Assembly (NCBI GenBank): GCA_944326335.1 | Contig: CALVDM010000018.1 | Location: 1-51,331 of the forward strand | Length of the DNA stretch: 51,331 nucleotides | Direction: 5' to 3' | DNA from: an uncultured Bacteroidales bacterium | GTDB lineage: Bacteria; Bacteroidota; Bacteroidia; Bacteroidales; UBA932 | In this document: positions 35,535 through 43,525 of the stretch, one piece after another | Numbering within the stretch: position 1 is the stretch's first letter | Layout: each line of letters opens with the position of its first letter | The notes under the pieces: generated by a model | The model's input: the letters and a program-made list of their open reading frames with translations, nothing else | What the model was told of the DNA's origin: nothing | The model's database searches: none | Position numbers and translations under genes: made by a program

Positions 35535-36957
35535 ATCTGTTCTTCGCTGAAGGACGGATTTTCCCGATGTCATAGCCGCATTCCGGACACCAGCCACCAC
35601 CGAGCAGGACATACTCGAGAGAAGCCTTGAACCTGTGCCCGTGCTCGCACTCCCAGTCGAAAACAACGCCCTTTTCCCCGACCTTCTCTTCAGGACCGAG
35701 AAATTTCCCGCCACGGAACTCCGCTGCGGCCGCGATTTCATCCGCCGTGAGCTCATATATGGACCTGGTGTCGTCATAGCCCTTCGGAAGGTCCACGACA
35801 CACCCTGCCTGCCTTGCCTTCCCGAGATTCTTTTCAAGATGTTCCGGGCGCACCTGCTCCCATGACTTTATGGACTCGTACTCCTTTCTCGACCCGTAAT
35901 AGGCCTCGAGCTTGGCTTCGTCATGTTTCGCCCACCACTGTGTCCCGAGCACCTTTTCATAGGCGAGAGGCTTCATGAATGCCTTGATGAGGCATGCAGG
36001 GACAAACCTTGCGAGAGAATAATACCACGGCAGCCGGGAAGCGAGACGCTTGAAATATTCCTCCACCGGAAGATTCTCCCTGAAATGGAGATAGTTTTCA
36101 AGGATATCGGCATCCTTGTACCACATCCCGTGGAAATTCCTTGTCGCAAACCACTGAGGCTCGAAGACCTTCTCGACATTGCCTATCCCGAGAGGACGGA
36201 GGAGCATGGTCTCGAAATCATAGTTCACGAGCCGGTATTCCTCGCCGCTGCTTATGTTGTAGAATCTGTTCCAGAACTCATCCGGCACCCAGTCTTCGAC
36301 CACATTTGCGAGAAGCCTTCCTGAATCTTCTATCGTGGCCCACTCGAGGACGCCTTTCACCGGCACATGGAACGCGACCGGATTTATCTGCCTGAATATT
36401 CCAGGGTACAATATGCCTGTCTGGCGGAGAGACACCCACCATTTTATTCCGGAATCCACAATCGTCTTCTCGGCCATGCACTTCGACACGGAATAGCTGT
36501 CATACATGCTGGCGCACACCGGCTCCCCTGCCTCTCCCCAATGCAGCGGCGGCATCCTGTCCCCGCACTGGGCCACAGAGCCTATATACACCACCTTCAC
36601 ATTGTCTGAGTCCGGCCTGGAAAGCACTGCCTTCACGATATTCACGGCCGCGGCCACATTTGTCCTGAGAGTCTTTTCAGGGTAATAATCCGCCGCCGGA
36701 GACACCATGCCTCCCACATGCAGCACGAAATCTGCTCCCGACACACCTTCCAGCACACTTGCATAGTCGTTCAAATCGCCCCAGACCACAGTCACGGAAG
36801 GGTCGCCGAGATAAGGGGCGAGCTTCTTCCTGTTCTTGCGGCTCGGACGCGCAAGTATCTTTATGTTGAATCTGTCTTTTTTCTTCAGAAGTTCGCAGAA
36901 GCCTGCCCAGCCCATGTTGCCGGTGGCTCCGGTCAGAAATACGGTTTTCTTTGTCAT
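35497..36957 (-). CDS. NAD-dependent epimerase/dehydratase (SDR) with a C-terminal zinc ribbon
   Basis: The product is 486 residues from the ATG at 36957; an open frame continues 75 codons upstream but overlaps the EnvC-like gene. The Rossmann motif is TGATGNMG, and YSVSKCMAEK gives the YxxxK catalytic pair. The SDR part ends near residue 300. A region of unknown function follows (about 310-430), then a cysteine pattern CEHGH...WCPECG resembling DUF4379-like zinc ribbons. The substrate is unknown; it may be a sugar nucleotide or another alcohol. It lies 26 nt after the EnvC-like gene, so co-transcription is likely. Confidence 0.78.
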   Translation of the reverse strand: MTKKTVFLTGATGNMGWAGFCELLKKKDRFNIKILARPSRKNRKKLAPYLGDPSVTVVWGDLNDYASVLEGVSGADFVLHVGGMVSPAADYYPEKTLRTNVAAAVNIVKAVLSRPDSDNVKVVYIGSVAQCGDRMPPLHWGEAGEPVCASMYDSYSVSKCMAEKTIVDSGIKWWVSLRQTGILYPGIFRQINPVAFHVPVKGVLEWATIEDSGRLLANVVEDWVPDEFWNRFYNISSGEEYRLVNYDFETMLLRPLGIGNVEKVFEPQWFATRNFHGMWYKDADILENYLHFRENLPVEEYFKRLASRLPWYYSLARFVPACLIKAFMKPLAYEKVLGTQWWAKHDEAKLEAYYGSRKEYESIKSWEQVRPEHLEKNLGKARQAGCVVDLPKGYDDTRSIYELTADEIAAAAEFRGGKFLGPEEKVGEKGVVFDWECEHGHRFKASLEYVLLGGGWCPECGYDIGKIRPSAKNRFISAVLSSPSRG

Positions 36958-36983
36958 ATCATTATTCGTCTCACAGGTTTTTC

Positions 36984-38171
36984 CTATCTCGGGCGGAGCC
37001 ATAGCTCGGGATTCTGGGGTTTGCTTCCCTCCCATATCTGGAAATGGAGCTGCGTCTCCCCGTTTATCGTGTCCACGGTGCCTATCTTCTGCCCCGTCCT
37101 TATCTTGTCCCCTGCTTTCACCGCAGTGGATTTCAGCTTGCAATAGAATGAGAAATAATTTCCATGCTGCACGAGCACGCACTGGTTATAGCCCGGCATC
37201 ACCACAATCTGCTTCACTGTGCCGTCGAATACGGCGTCCACCTCGGTGCCCTCAGGCAAAGCTATGGTTATCCCGTTGTTGAACGGCAGCTTCACATGGG
37301 TGAAAACAGGGTGGTAGTGCTGACCGAACCTGTCTATCACCGCACCGGATGCCGGCCATGGAAGTTTTCCCTTGTTCTTCGAGAACTCGGCGGCGAGCTT
37401 GTAGTCTATTTCCTGTTTCTTGCCGGTTTTTCCGGAAGAGGCTTCCATGGCCTCCCTTATTATGCGCTTTATCTCCTTGTCGAGAGCTTCCACCTGGCGT
37501 TTTTTCGAGGCGAGCTCCTTCTGGTATCTCGTCTTGTTCTTCTGCAGCACGGAAACCACCCCGGCCACCCTTGTCTCCTCGGCGCTCAGGGATGCAAGTT
37601 CCTTCCTGCGCGACTCCCTCAGTTTCTCCGCATCGGTCTTCAGGATGTAAAGCCTGGACTTCTGCGCCTCAAGCTCCTCCTTTGCCTCGCGTATCTTGTC
37701 TGCCTGAACCTTCGTCTGGGCAGAAAGGTTCCTGAAATAGCTGTATCTCCGGAAGGCCTGGCCGAGGTCGTCGCTTGCAAGTATGTACATGTACCACACC
37801 CTCGCGTCCCTGTTCTTGTATGCGCTGCGTATCAGCTTGGCATAGTAGGCGGAAAGGGTGTCTATCTCCGCATTGAGGCGGTTTATTTTCTTCTGGGTCA
37901 AGTAAATGTCGTCCGAATAACGTCTTATCTGCCGGTCGCTTTCCTTTATCAGTTCGCGTCTGTTGGCAATCCGGGCCCGCAGGAGAGTGAGCCGGGACAG
38001 TTCGCTCCTGCTCCTGGATGCAGTCTCGGCAATCTGGCGGTCGAGAATCTCTATTTCCTTCTCTATCCGGGCCTTTCTCTGCTCATATTCCTTCGTGTCC
38101 TGGGCATGCACGGCCGGTACGGCCAGAGCCAGGAGGAAGACCAGCGGGACTATTCTGCGGAATACCCTCAT
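36984..38171 (-). CDS. EnvC-like murein hydrolase activator (M23/LytM fold, degenerate)
   Basis: The product is 395 residues: signal peptide (1-23), long coiled coil (about 25-250, EKEIEILDRQIAETASRS), then a C-terminal LytM domain (about 285-395). The zinc ligands of active M23 peptidases are altered: the first site reads FTHVKLPFNNGITI instead of HxxxD, and the last reads TQLHFQIW instead of HLHF. This fits a non-catalytic activator of cell-wall amidases in division, like E. coli EnvC. The ATG overlaps the TPR gene stop by 4 nt (ATGA), so the two are translationally coupled. Confidence 0.87.
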   Translation of the reverse strand: MRVFRRIVPLVFLLALAVPAVHAQDTKEYEQRKARIEKEIEILDRQIAETASRSRSELSRLTLLRARIANRRELIKESDRQIRRYSDDIYLTQKKINRLNAEIDTLSAYYAKLIRSAYKNRDARVWYMYILASDDLGQAFRRYSYFRNLSAQTKVQADKIREAKEELEAQKSRLYILKTDAEKLRESRRKELASLSAEETRVAGVVSVLQKNKTRYQKELASKKRQVEALDKEIKRIIREAMEASSGKTGKKQEIDYKLAAEFSKNKGKLPWPASGAVIDRFGQHYHPVFTHVKLPFNNGITIALPEGTEVDAVFDGTVKQIVVMPGYNQCVLVQHGNYFSFYCKLKSTAVKAGDKIRTGQKIGTVDTINGETQLHFQIWEGSKPQNPELWLRPR

Positions 38172-39892
38172 CTCTCATCCTTTTTCATTTGACTTTTCCT
38201 GAGGCTGATACGGCTGTCGAGGTCTTCTATCTCACCGTTGTTTATCGCCTTTGCCTGGTTCCAGTACAGGAACGCGAGGTCATACTCCTTCAAGGCGAAC
38301 AGCACTTCCGCGTAATGGTCAAGTATCACAGGGCTTTTCTTCCCTCCATACAGCATGACGGCGTTCTTGAAGAACGGCTTTGCCTCCACAGCACGGCCCT
38401 GCAGATAAAGAATCCATCCGAAAGTATCGAGGTATGTGGAGTTGTCCGGTTCCTTCTCGACAGTCTTCTTGCTCATGGCGTAAGCCTTCTTCAGCTGTTT
38501 CTTCTCCACACTCAGGAAATAGGCGTAGTTGTTCAGTACCGGAAGATAGTCAGGGTTTATGCTCAGGGCGCTGTCATACGACCTGAACGCTTTCTTGCGC
38601 TCGCCTGTCTTATAGTACATGTCCCCCATGGTGGTGTAGGCGTTCAGCAGTGTGGTACTGTCCTCGGGAGACGCGGCTATTATCTTCTCGCATATCGGAA
38701 TCACCTTGTCATAATTGCCGAGATTGTACTCTCCGAGGGAAGCATATTCGAGGAAGCCGGTCTCGCCCGGAAAACGCGAGGAAGCCTTGAAAGCCTCGTC
38801 CACAAGAGCCTTCCAGTCTCCGGAATATGCCAGAATCTCCACATAGGACGCTGCGGCAGAGAGGCTCTCCGGCCAGTTCTCCATGTTCTTCCTGAAGCAT
38901 TCCCTGGCCTTTTCGGTGTCCCCCTTGGAATAATAGTAGGCTCCGGTCATGGTAGCGACAGAAGAATCTCTCGGGTACTTCCCGGAACACAAGGCCATGA
39001 GCGAGTCCATCTGGCTTCCGAAACTCCTGAAGAACAGCTTGTCGGCAGACCGGACCAGGGCCCCGAGATAGCCGCACTTGCCTTCGGGTGCGATATTGTC
39101 ATCGGCCACAAATTCATGCAGCACCTTGAAATAACTGTTGTAGTCCCTTGCAATCCTGTATGTCTCCGCCTTGCCGAGCATGGCCGGGGCATAGGACGAA
39201 TCCAGGTCGAGGGCCTCGTTGTACAGGACGAGGGCAAGGGAATCGTTGTACATGGACAGCTGCCTGTCCCCGAGAAGAGACAGCACCTGTACAGACGAGT
39301 ATTTCCTGTTGAAATCCTCGAGACACTCATAACCTTCCTCTTCCCTGCCCATCTTGCGCAGAAGGTCGAACCTCGCCAGGACGGTCATGTCGCTGGTCCC
39401 GAAAACGGTCTCAATCTGCGACAGGGTCTCGAGAGCCTTCTCCTGCTGTCCCTGACGCTGGTAGAGATCCACCATGGTGTAGTAAAGGTCGTACCTGTCC
39501 GGGAAATCCTTCACCATCTTCTCGAACATCGACAGCGTGAGCTCCTCCTTGCCGGCTGCGGAATAGACCATGGCAAGCCTGTAGCGGTACCAGAAATTCG
39601 AGGAATCTATCGCCACAGCCTTCTCGAGTTCGCTCTCGGCCTTCTCCACATTATCCATACAGAATTCCGAAAGTCCGAGATAAAAATGCGCTGCATCGTT
39701 TTCAGGATATTCACGCACCACATTCTCGAGAATGGATGCAGCTTCCGGGAATTGCCTGTCATCGTAGTGCTCGACAGCCGTAATTATAAGATTCTCCGCA
39801 ACTTCCGGCTTTCCACCCTGAGCCTCGGCCGGCAAGCCGGCACAAAGAACCGAAACCGCCGACACAATCATTGCGTATGTTTTTCCCTTCAT
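38168..39892 (-). CDS. Tetratricopeptide repeat protein, exported
   Basis: The product is 574 residues from the ATG at 39892, beginning with a signal peptide (MKGKTYAMIVSAVSV, cut near AEA). At least eight TPR units are recognisable, for example ENDAAHFYLGLSEF, DYLPVLNNYAYFLS and EVLFALKEYDLAFLYWNQ. TPR arrays bind proteins, so a periplasmic scaffold is likely. Its coupling to an EnvC-like factor suggests a part in cell-wall remodelling or envelope assembly, but this is inference. Its promoter overlaps that of the divergent sigma gene. Confidence 0.85.
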   Translation of the reverse strand: MKGKTYAMIVSAVSVLCAGLPAEAQGGKPEVAENLIITAVEHYDDRQFPEAASILENVVREYPENDAAHFYLGLSEFCMDNVEKAESELEKAVAIDSSNFWYRYRLAMVYSAAGKEELTLSMFEKMVKDFPDRYDLYYTMVDLYQRQGQQEKALETLSQIETVFGTSDMTVLARFDLLRKMGREEEGYECLEDFNRKYSSVQVLSLLGDRQLSMYNDSLALVLYNEALDLDSSYAPAMLGKAETYRIARDYNSYFKVLHEFVADDNIAPEGKCGYLGALVRSADKLFFRSFGSQMDSLMALCSGKYPRDSSVATMTGAYYYSKGDTEKARECFRKNMENWPESLSAAASYVEILAYSGDWKALVDEAFKASSRFPGETGFLEYASLGEYNLGNYDKVIPICEKIIAASPEDSTTLLNAYTTMGDMYYKTGERKKAFRSYDSALSINPDYLPVLNNYAYFLSVEKKQLKKAYAMSKKTVEKEPDNSTYLDTFGWILYLQGRAVEAKPFFKNAVMLYGGKKSPVILDHYAEVLFALKEYDLAFLYWNQAKAINNGEIEDLDSRISLRKSQMKKDER

Positions 39893-39917
39893 TTCAAATC
39901 CTCCAGGCAAATCTTTA

Positions 39918-39946
39918 CAAAAATAGCATAAAAACGATTATCTTTG
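39918..39946. promoter_or_regulatory. Overlapping divergent promoters (TPR gene and sigma gene)
   Basis: On the minus strand TATTTTTG at 39918-39925 is a TAnnTTTG -7 box for the TPR gene, with TTTC 20 nt upstream as a weak -33. On the plus strand TATCTTTG at 39939-39946 is the -7 box for the sigma gene. The -33 regions of each would lie on the other's -7 box, so polymerase cannot occupy both at once. Confidence 0.5.
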
Positions 39947-40017
39947 AAAAAAACGCGCCAATGATGCAACTTTCGTACTCAAGCGAGCATCTTTAACGCG
40001 CAGGTTGAACGAAAAAT

Positions 40018-40614
40018 ATGTTGCAGGCGGCCTCCTGCCGCCGGATATTCGGAGACGACACTGTGGACGGGACCTCGGAGCAAAGAACGATTGATTTGTG
40101 CATAAAAGGGGACAGAAACGCTCAGAAGGTCTTGTTTGACCTGCTGGCGCCGCGCATGTACCCTGTATGCATAAGGTATGTCGGTGACAGAGAGGTGGCA
40201 CAGGACATATTGCAGGACGGGTTTGTGACATTGTTCTCCAAGCTCGGCTCGTACAAGGGCGAAGGGTCGTTCGAAGGATGGGCAAGGAGAATTTTCATCA
40301 ACACTGCACTGATGCATCTCAGGAAAAAGGATGCATTGAAAATGAGCGACGAGCTTGAAAACGCACGACATCTGAGTTCCGACCTGACGGACCAGCTGGA
40401 GGACATGGGATACAAGGAACTGATGAGCCTTGTGACATCCCTGCCGCCCGGATTCAGGACGGTTTTCAATATGTATGTCATTGAAGGCTATTCGCACAAG
40501 GAGATTGCAGACATCCTCGGCATAAGCGAGACCACATCGAGGACCCAGTTGAGCCGGGCGAGGACATGGCTGCAGAAAAGAATCAAGGAAAATGGAGACA
40601 GAGGACGAAAATAA
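40018..40614 (+). CDS. ECF RNA polymerase sigma factor
   Basis: The product is 198 residues from the ATG at 40018. Region 2 (VLFDLLAPRMYPVCIRYVGD, AQDILQDGFVTLFSKL) and region 4 (GYSHKEIADILGISETTSRTQLSRART) are complete. The first 25 or so residues are an unusual extension, so a start further in is possible. It overlaps the next gene by 23 nt, as sigma/anti-sigma pairs often do. Confidence 0.92.
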   Translation: MLQAASCRRIFGDDTVDGTSEQRTIDLCIKGDRNAQKVLFDLLAPRMYPVCIRYVGDREVAQDILQDGFVTLFSKLGSYKGEGSFEGWARRIFINTALMHLRKKDALKMSDELENARHLSSDLTDQLEDMGYKELMSLVTSLPPGFRTVFNMYVIEGYSHKEIADILGISETTSRTQLSRARTWLQKRIKENGDRGRK

Positions 40615-41854
40615 ATTTGACCTGCACTTCAGGTCTATCCTCGGAGAGGCTGCGGAAGATGTTCCGGAAGGATTCTGGCAGGGGATAGAGAAACGTCTCG
40701 CCGACAGCGGGGCGGGTGCACGGCGTCGCAAGCCCGTGGCCGTGCCTCTGATACTCCGTGTCTCCGCGGCCCTGGCGGCCGCTGCGGCGACAGCAGCAGT
40801 GCTCTTCCTTTCAGGGACATTCGACAACGCCGGGGACAGCCGGCAAGAAAGATACCTGGCCGGCTCCGGTCCGGGCATAAACGTAATCCGCCAGACAGAC
40901 GGCACTTCGCGGATGGCCATGGCGGAAATCCCGCAGGCCCGTCCGCTGGAAGACATCAGGCGCGCGGCAGGCAAGACGCAGGACACCCGGGAAGCAGGCC
41001 TTGAAAAGGAGAACCCCGCAGACACCGGGCAGGAAGTCCAGGCAATGACCGGCGACGCTTCCGCTTCCGGGACTGCACCATCCGCCCCTGACACATCCGC
41101 ATTCGCTGACAGCCATGGATTCCAGTCCGGGACCGGGACAGACGAATTGGAGCGCCTTCTCATGGAAGACTCCGGGAAAGGCAGGGGACGGAAGATACGG
41201 ACATCGCTGACACTGTCCGGCAACGCGATAAGCAACACAAATGCAAGCGCGTCAAGGAGTTCCTCGGCACCGATATCATACAGGCCAGGACGCAACGAAG
41301 CCCAGAACAAAGTCAGCGAGTCGAGCCCGTCTTCGTATTCCGTGCCGATTTCCTTCGGTGTGGGGGTGAAGGTGGATTTCACTGAAAGATGGGCTATGGG
41401 GATAGGAGTCAACTATTCCATGCTCCGCAGGACATTCTCCGGACAATACTACCAGGTGCAGGAGAACGGGGAACTTTCTTCCGGAGACTTCTACTCCAAC
41501 ATCCTCAACAGGCAGGACTACATCGGCATTCCGCTCAACGTCTATTTCAGCATACTCGAGAACAATTTCATAGACTTCTATGCGTATGCCGGCGGTTCGG
41601 CTGAAAAATGTGTCTCAAACACATTCAAGATGTCCGCAGACGGCTCTGACATAATACACAGGGAGGCTGTGGAAGGCTTCCAGTTCTCGGTGAACGCCGG
41701 CATCGGTATGGAATTCATAATAGCCCACACGTTGGGCATATACATAGACCCGAGCCTAAGATACTATTTCCCTGATGCCCGTCAGCCGCGCAGCATAAGG
41801 ACTGCCCAGCCGCTCATGTTCGGGCTCGAGCTCGGTTTCCGCGTAAGGCTATAG
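40592..41854 (+). CDS. Inner-membrane-anchored protein with an outer-membrane beta-barrel, putative sigma regulator
   Basis: The product is 420 residues. A short cytoplasmic part (1-48, FRSILGEAAEDVPEGFWQGI) resembles the N-terminal tails of Bacteroidota anti-sigma-like proteins. One membrane helix follows (about 49-75), then a long polar Ser/Thr/Ala-rich linker (about 80-240), and a C-terminal beta-barrel of OMP_b-brl type (about 245-420: SVPISFGVGVKVDF, WAMGIGVNYSML, LMFGLELGFRVRL). It would span from the cytoplasm to the outer membrane. Its overlap with the sigma gene suggests that it restrains that sigma factor and senses the envelope; this role is inferred. Confidence 0.75.
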   Translation: METEDENKFDLHFRSILGEAAEDVPEGFWQGIEKRLADSGAGARRRKPVAVPLILRVSAALAAAAATAAVLFLSGTFDNAGDSRQERYLAGSGPGINVIRQTDGTSRMAMAEIPQARPLEDIRRAAGKTQDTREAGLEKENPADTGQEVQAMTGDASASGTAPSAPDTSAFADSHGFQSGTGTDELERLLMEDSGKGRGRKIRTSLTLSGNAISNTNASASRSSSAPISYRPGRNEAQNKVSESSPSSYSVPISFGVGVKVDFTERWAMGIGVNYSMLRRTFSGQYYQVQENGELSSGDFYSNILNRQDYIGIPLNVYFSILENNFIDFYAYAGGSAEKCVSNTFKMSADGSDIIHREAVEGFQFSVNAGIGMEFIIAHTLGIYIDPSLRYYFPDARQPRSIRTAQPLMFGLELGFRVRL

Positions 41855-42607
41855 ATGCCTTTTCTCCATGATGTTGCGTGCAAGAGAATTTGCACAGACG
41901 AATTTCCGAAGTTCTTCGCATCGGGTATCGAATATGGTGTGACGGTCGCCCTGCCACAGCATCCTGCCCATGTGCAGGAATCCTATGTTGTCCCCTATCT
42001 CGAGAATCGAATTCATGTCGTGGGTGTTTATCACGGTGGTCATGCCGAACTCCCTGGTCAGCCCGTGTATCAGCTGGTCTATCAGAATCGAAGTCTCGGG
42101 GTCGAGGCCCGAATTAGGCTCATCGCATATCAGGTATTTGGGATTCAGGGCTATGGCTCTGGCTATCCCCACCCGTTTCTGCATTCCTCCGCTGAGTTCC
42201 GACGGATATTTCCTGTCACTGTCGGCCACATTCACCCTTTCGAGGCAATATTGCGCCCTGCGGATTTTCTCACGTCTGGACCAGTCCGTGAAAAAGTCCA
42301 TCGGGAACATGACGTTTTCTATGACCGTTGCAAAGTCGAAGAGCGCGCTGTTCTGGAAAAGCACGCCGATGTTCTGCCTGAAACGCTTCTTCTCGTCATA
42401 CTGAAGCCTGGAAATGTCAAGCCCGTTGAAGGTCACCGACCCGCTGTCCGGGGACATCAGCCCAATCAGGGTCTTCAGCAGCACGGTCTTGCCTGACCCG
42501 CTCGCCCCTATAATCATGTTGCACACCCCCTGCTTGTACTCGATGGATATGTCCTTCAGCACATGGAGGTCTCCGAAACTCTTGTTCAGGTGTTCTATCT
42601 TAATCAT
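41849..42607 (-). CDS. MlaF-like ABC transporter ATP-binding protein
   Basis: The product is 252 residues with Walker A GASGSGKTVLLKTL, the ABC signature SGGMQKRVGIARA, and Walker B CDEPNSGLDP. It pairs with the MlaE permease 12 nt upstream. Together they move phospholipids between the inner and outer membranes. The mlaD substrate-binding gene that often follows is not here. The last 6 nt overlap the 3' end of the convergent barrel gene. Confidence 0.92.
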   Translation of the reverse strand: MIKIEHLNKSFGDLHVLKDISIEYKQGVCNMIIGASGSGKTVLLKTLIGLMSPDSGSVTFNGLDISRLQYDEKKRFRQNIGVLFQNSALFDFATVIENVMFPMDFFTDWSRREKIRRAQYCLERVNVADSDRKYPSELSGGMQKRVGIARAIALNPKYLICDEPNSGLDPETSILIDQLIHGLTREFGMTTVINTHDMNSILEIGDNIGFLHMGRMLWQGDRHTIFDTRCEELRKFVCANSLARNIMEKRHL

Positions 42608-42619
42608 GGGCCGTGGTTG

Positions 42620-43366
42620 TCAATAAAGCATCAGCTGGGTTATAATCAGGTCGAACATAAGTATCAGGATACATGAAACGACTATGGACTTCGTGCTGGA
42701 GACCCCGACACCGAGCGCACCGCCCCTGGCATAATATCCCTTGAAGGCGGATATCGATGCTATCATGAAGCAGAACACGGACATCTTGACGCAGCTGTAG
42801 AATACGTAGAATTCCGAAAAGCTGTATTTCAGGCCTGCAACATACTTGGACAGGGGGATTATGGATGTCATGTACACAACCACCCAGCCGCCGAGAAGCC
42901 CGAGATAGAAACTGAGCAGCACAAGAAGCGGGCTGAGCACAGTCACGGCAAGTATCTTGGGGAGCACGAGAAATGAAGCGGAATTGACACCCATCATCTC
43001 TATGGCGTCTATCTGTTCCGTTATGCGCATGCTCCCGAGCTCGGAAGCTATGTTGGAACCGACCTTCCCTGCAAGTATAAGGGCCACCATGGTGGAACAG
43101 AACTCGAGTATCAGGCTTTCGCGGACCATGTAGCCCACAAGCTTCCTGTCAAGGAAGGGATTCTGCATGTTCGATGCAGTCTGTATGACGAGCACTCCTC
43201 CGATGAACAGGGATATGACCGAGACAAGCACCACGGAAGAAACTATGAGTTTGTCCGCTTCGAGGATGAACTGCTTCCAGAAAATCTTCCATTTCTCCGG
43301 TTTTCTGAAAACCATCTTCAGGAACAGGAAATATTGCCCCGTCTGTATGAAAAAATCTTTCAGCAT
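42620..43366 (-). CDS. MlaE-family lipid ABC transporter permease
   Basis: The product is 248 residues with the MlaE fold: several membrane helices, the ESLILEFCSTMVALILAGKV segment and the conserved GSNIASELGSMRITEQIDAI motif (EQIDA coupling region). It forms the membrane part of the lipid transporter powered by MlaF, the next gene. Its promoter is the best consensus match in the window. Confidence 0.93.
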   Translation of the reverse strand: MLKDFFIQTGQYFLFLKMVFRKPEKWKIFWKQFILEADKLIVSSVVLVSVISLFIGGVLVIQTASNMQNPFLDRKLVGYMVRESLILEFCSTMVALILAGKVGSNIASELGSMRITEQIDAIEMMGVNSASFLVLPKILAVTVLSPLLVLLSFYLGLLGGWVVVYMTSIIPLSKYVAGLKYSFSEFYVFYSCVKMSVFCFMIASISAFKGYYARGGALGVGVSSTKSIVVSCILILMFDLIITQLMLY

Positions 43367-43383
43367 GTTATTGGAATGTCTCT

Positions 43384-43415
43384 CAAAATTAGTTCATAAA
43401 ATCCACAAAGGCAAA
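43384..43415 (-). promoter_or_regulatory. Promoter of mlaE-mlaF
   Basis: The minus strand reads TTTG (43412-43415), 20 nt of spacer, then TAATTTTG (43384-43391). This is a full Bacteroidota promoter with both -33 and -7 boxes, 17 nt before the mlaE ATG. Confidence 0.7.
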
Positions 43416-43450
43416 GAAACCGTTTTGAAAATTCGCACCTGCCATGCCGG

Positions 43451-43502
43451 TTTTTCTTTTTCTGGAAGTTGTTTTTCTTTTTCCGAACGTTTTTTCTTTT
43501 TC
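43451..43502 (+). repeat. Three direct copies of a pyrimidine dodecamer in the mlaE/comM intergenic region
   Basis: TTTTTCTTTTTC occurs exactly at 43451-43462, 43472-43483 and 43491-43502, with start-to-start distances of 21 and 19 nt, about two DNA helix turns. The copies lie just before the comM gene. They could be regulator sites, a bent or stiff DNA element, or a CU-rich RNA leader. Confidence 0.6.
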
Positions 43503-43525
43503 CATGAGCGACATTTGCGGAAAAA

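Noticed and set aside
36958-37182. N-terminal extension of the SDR frame
   Set aside because: It overlaps the C-terminus of the EnvC-like gene; the Rossmann fold begins right after the ATG at 36957.
38018-39931. 637-codon open frame on the plus strand opposite the TPR gene
   Set aside because: It is antisense to a convincing TPR protein with signal peptide and repeats, has no recognisable domains, and arises from third-position GC bias.
39979-41412. 477-codon open frame on the minus strand across the sigma and barrel genes
   Set aside because: It is antisense to two supported genes, crosses the leader region, and is Ser/Arg/Ala-rich without domains.
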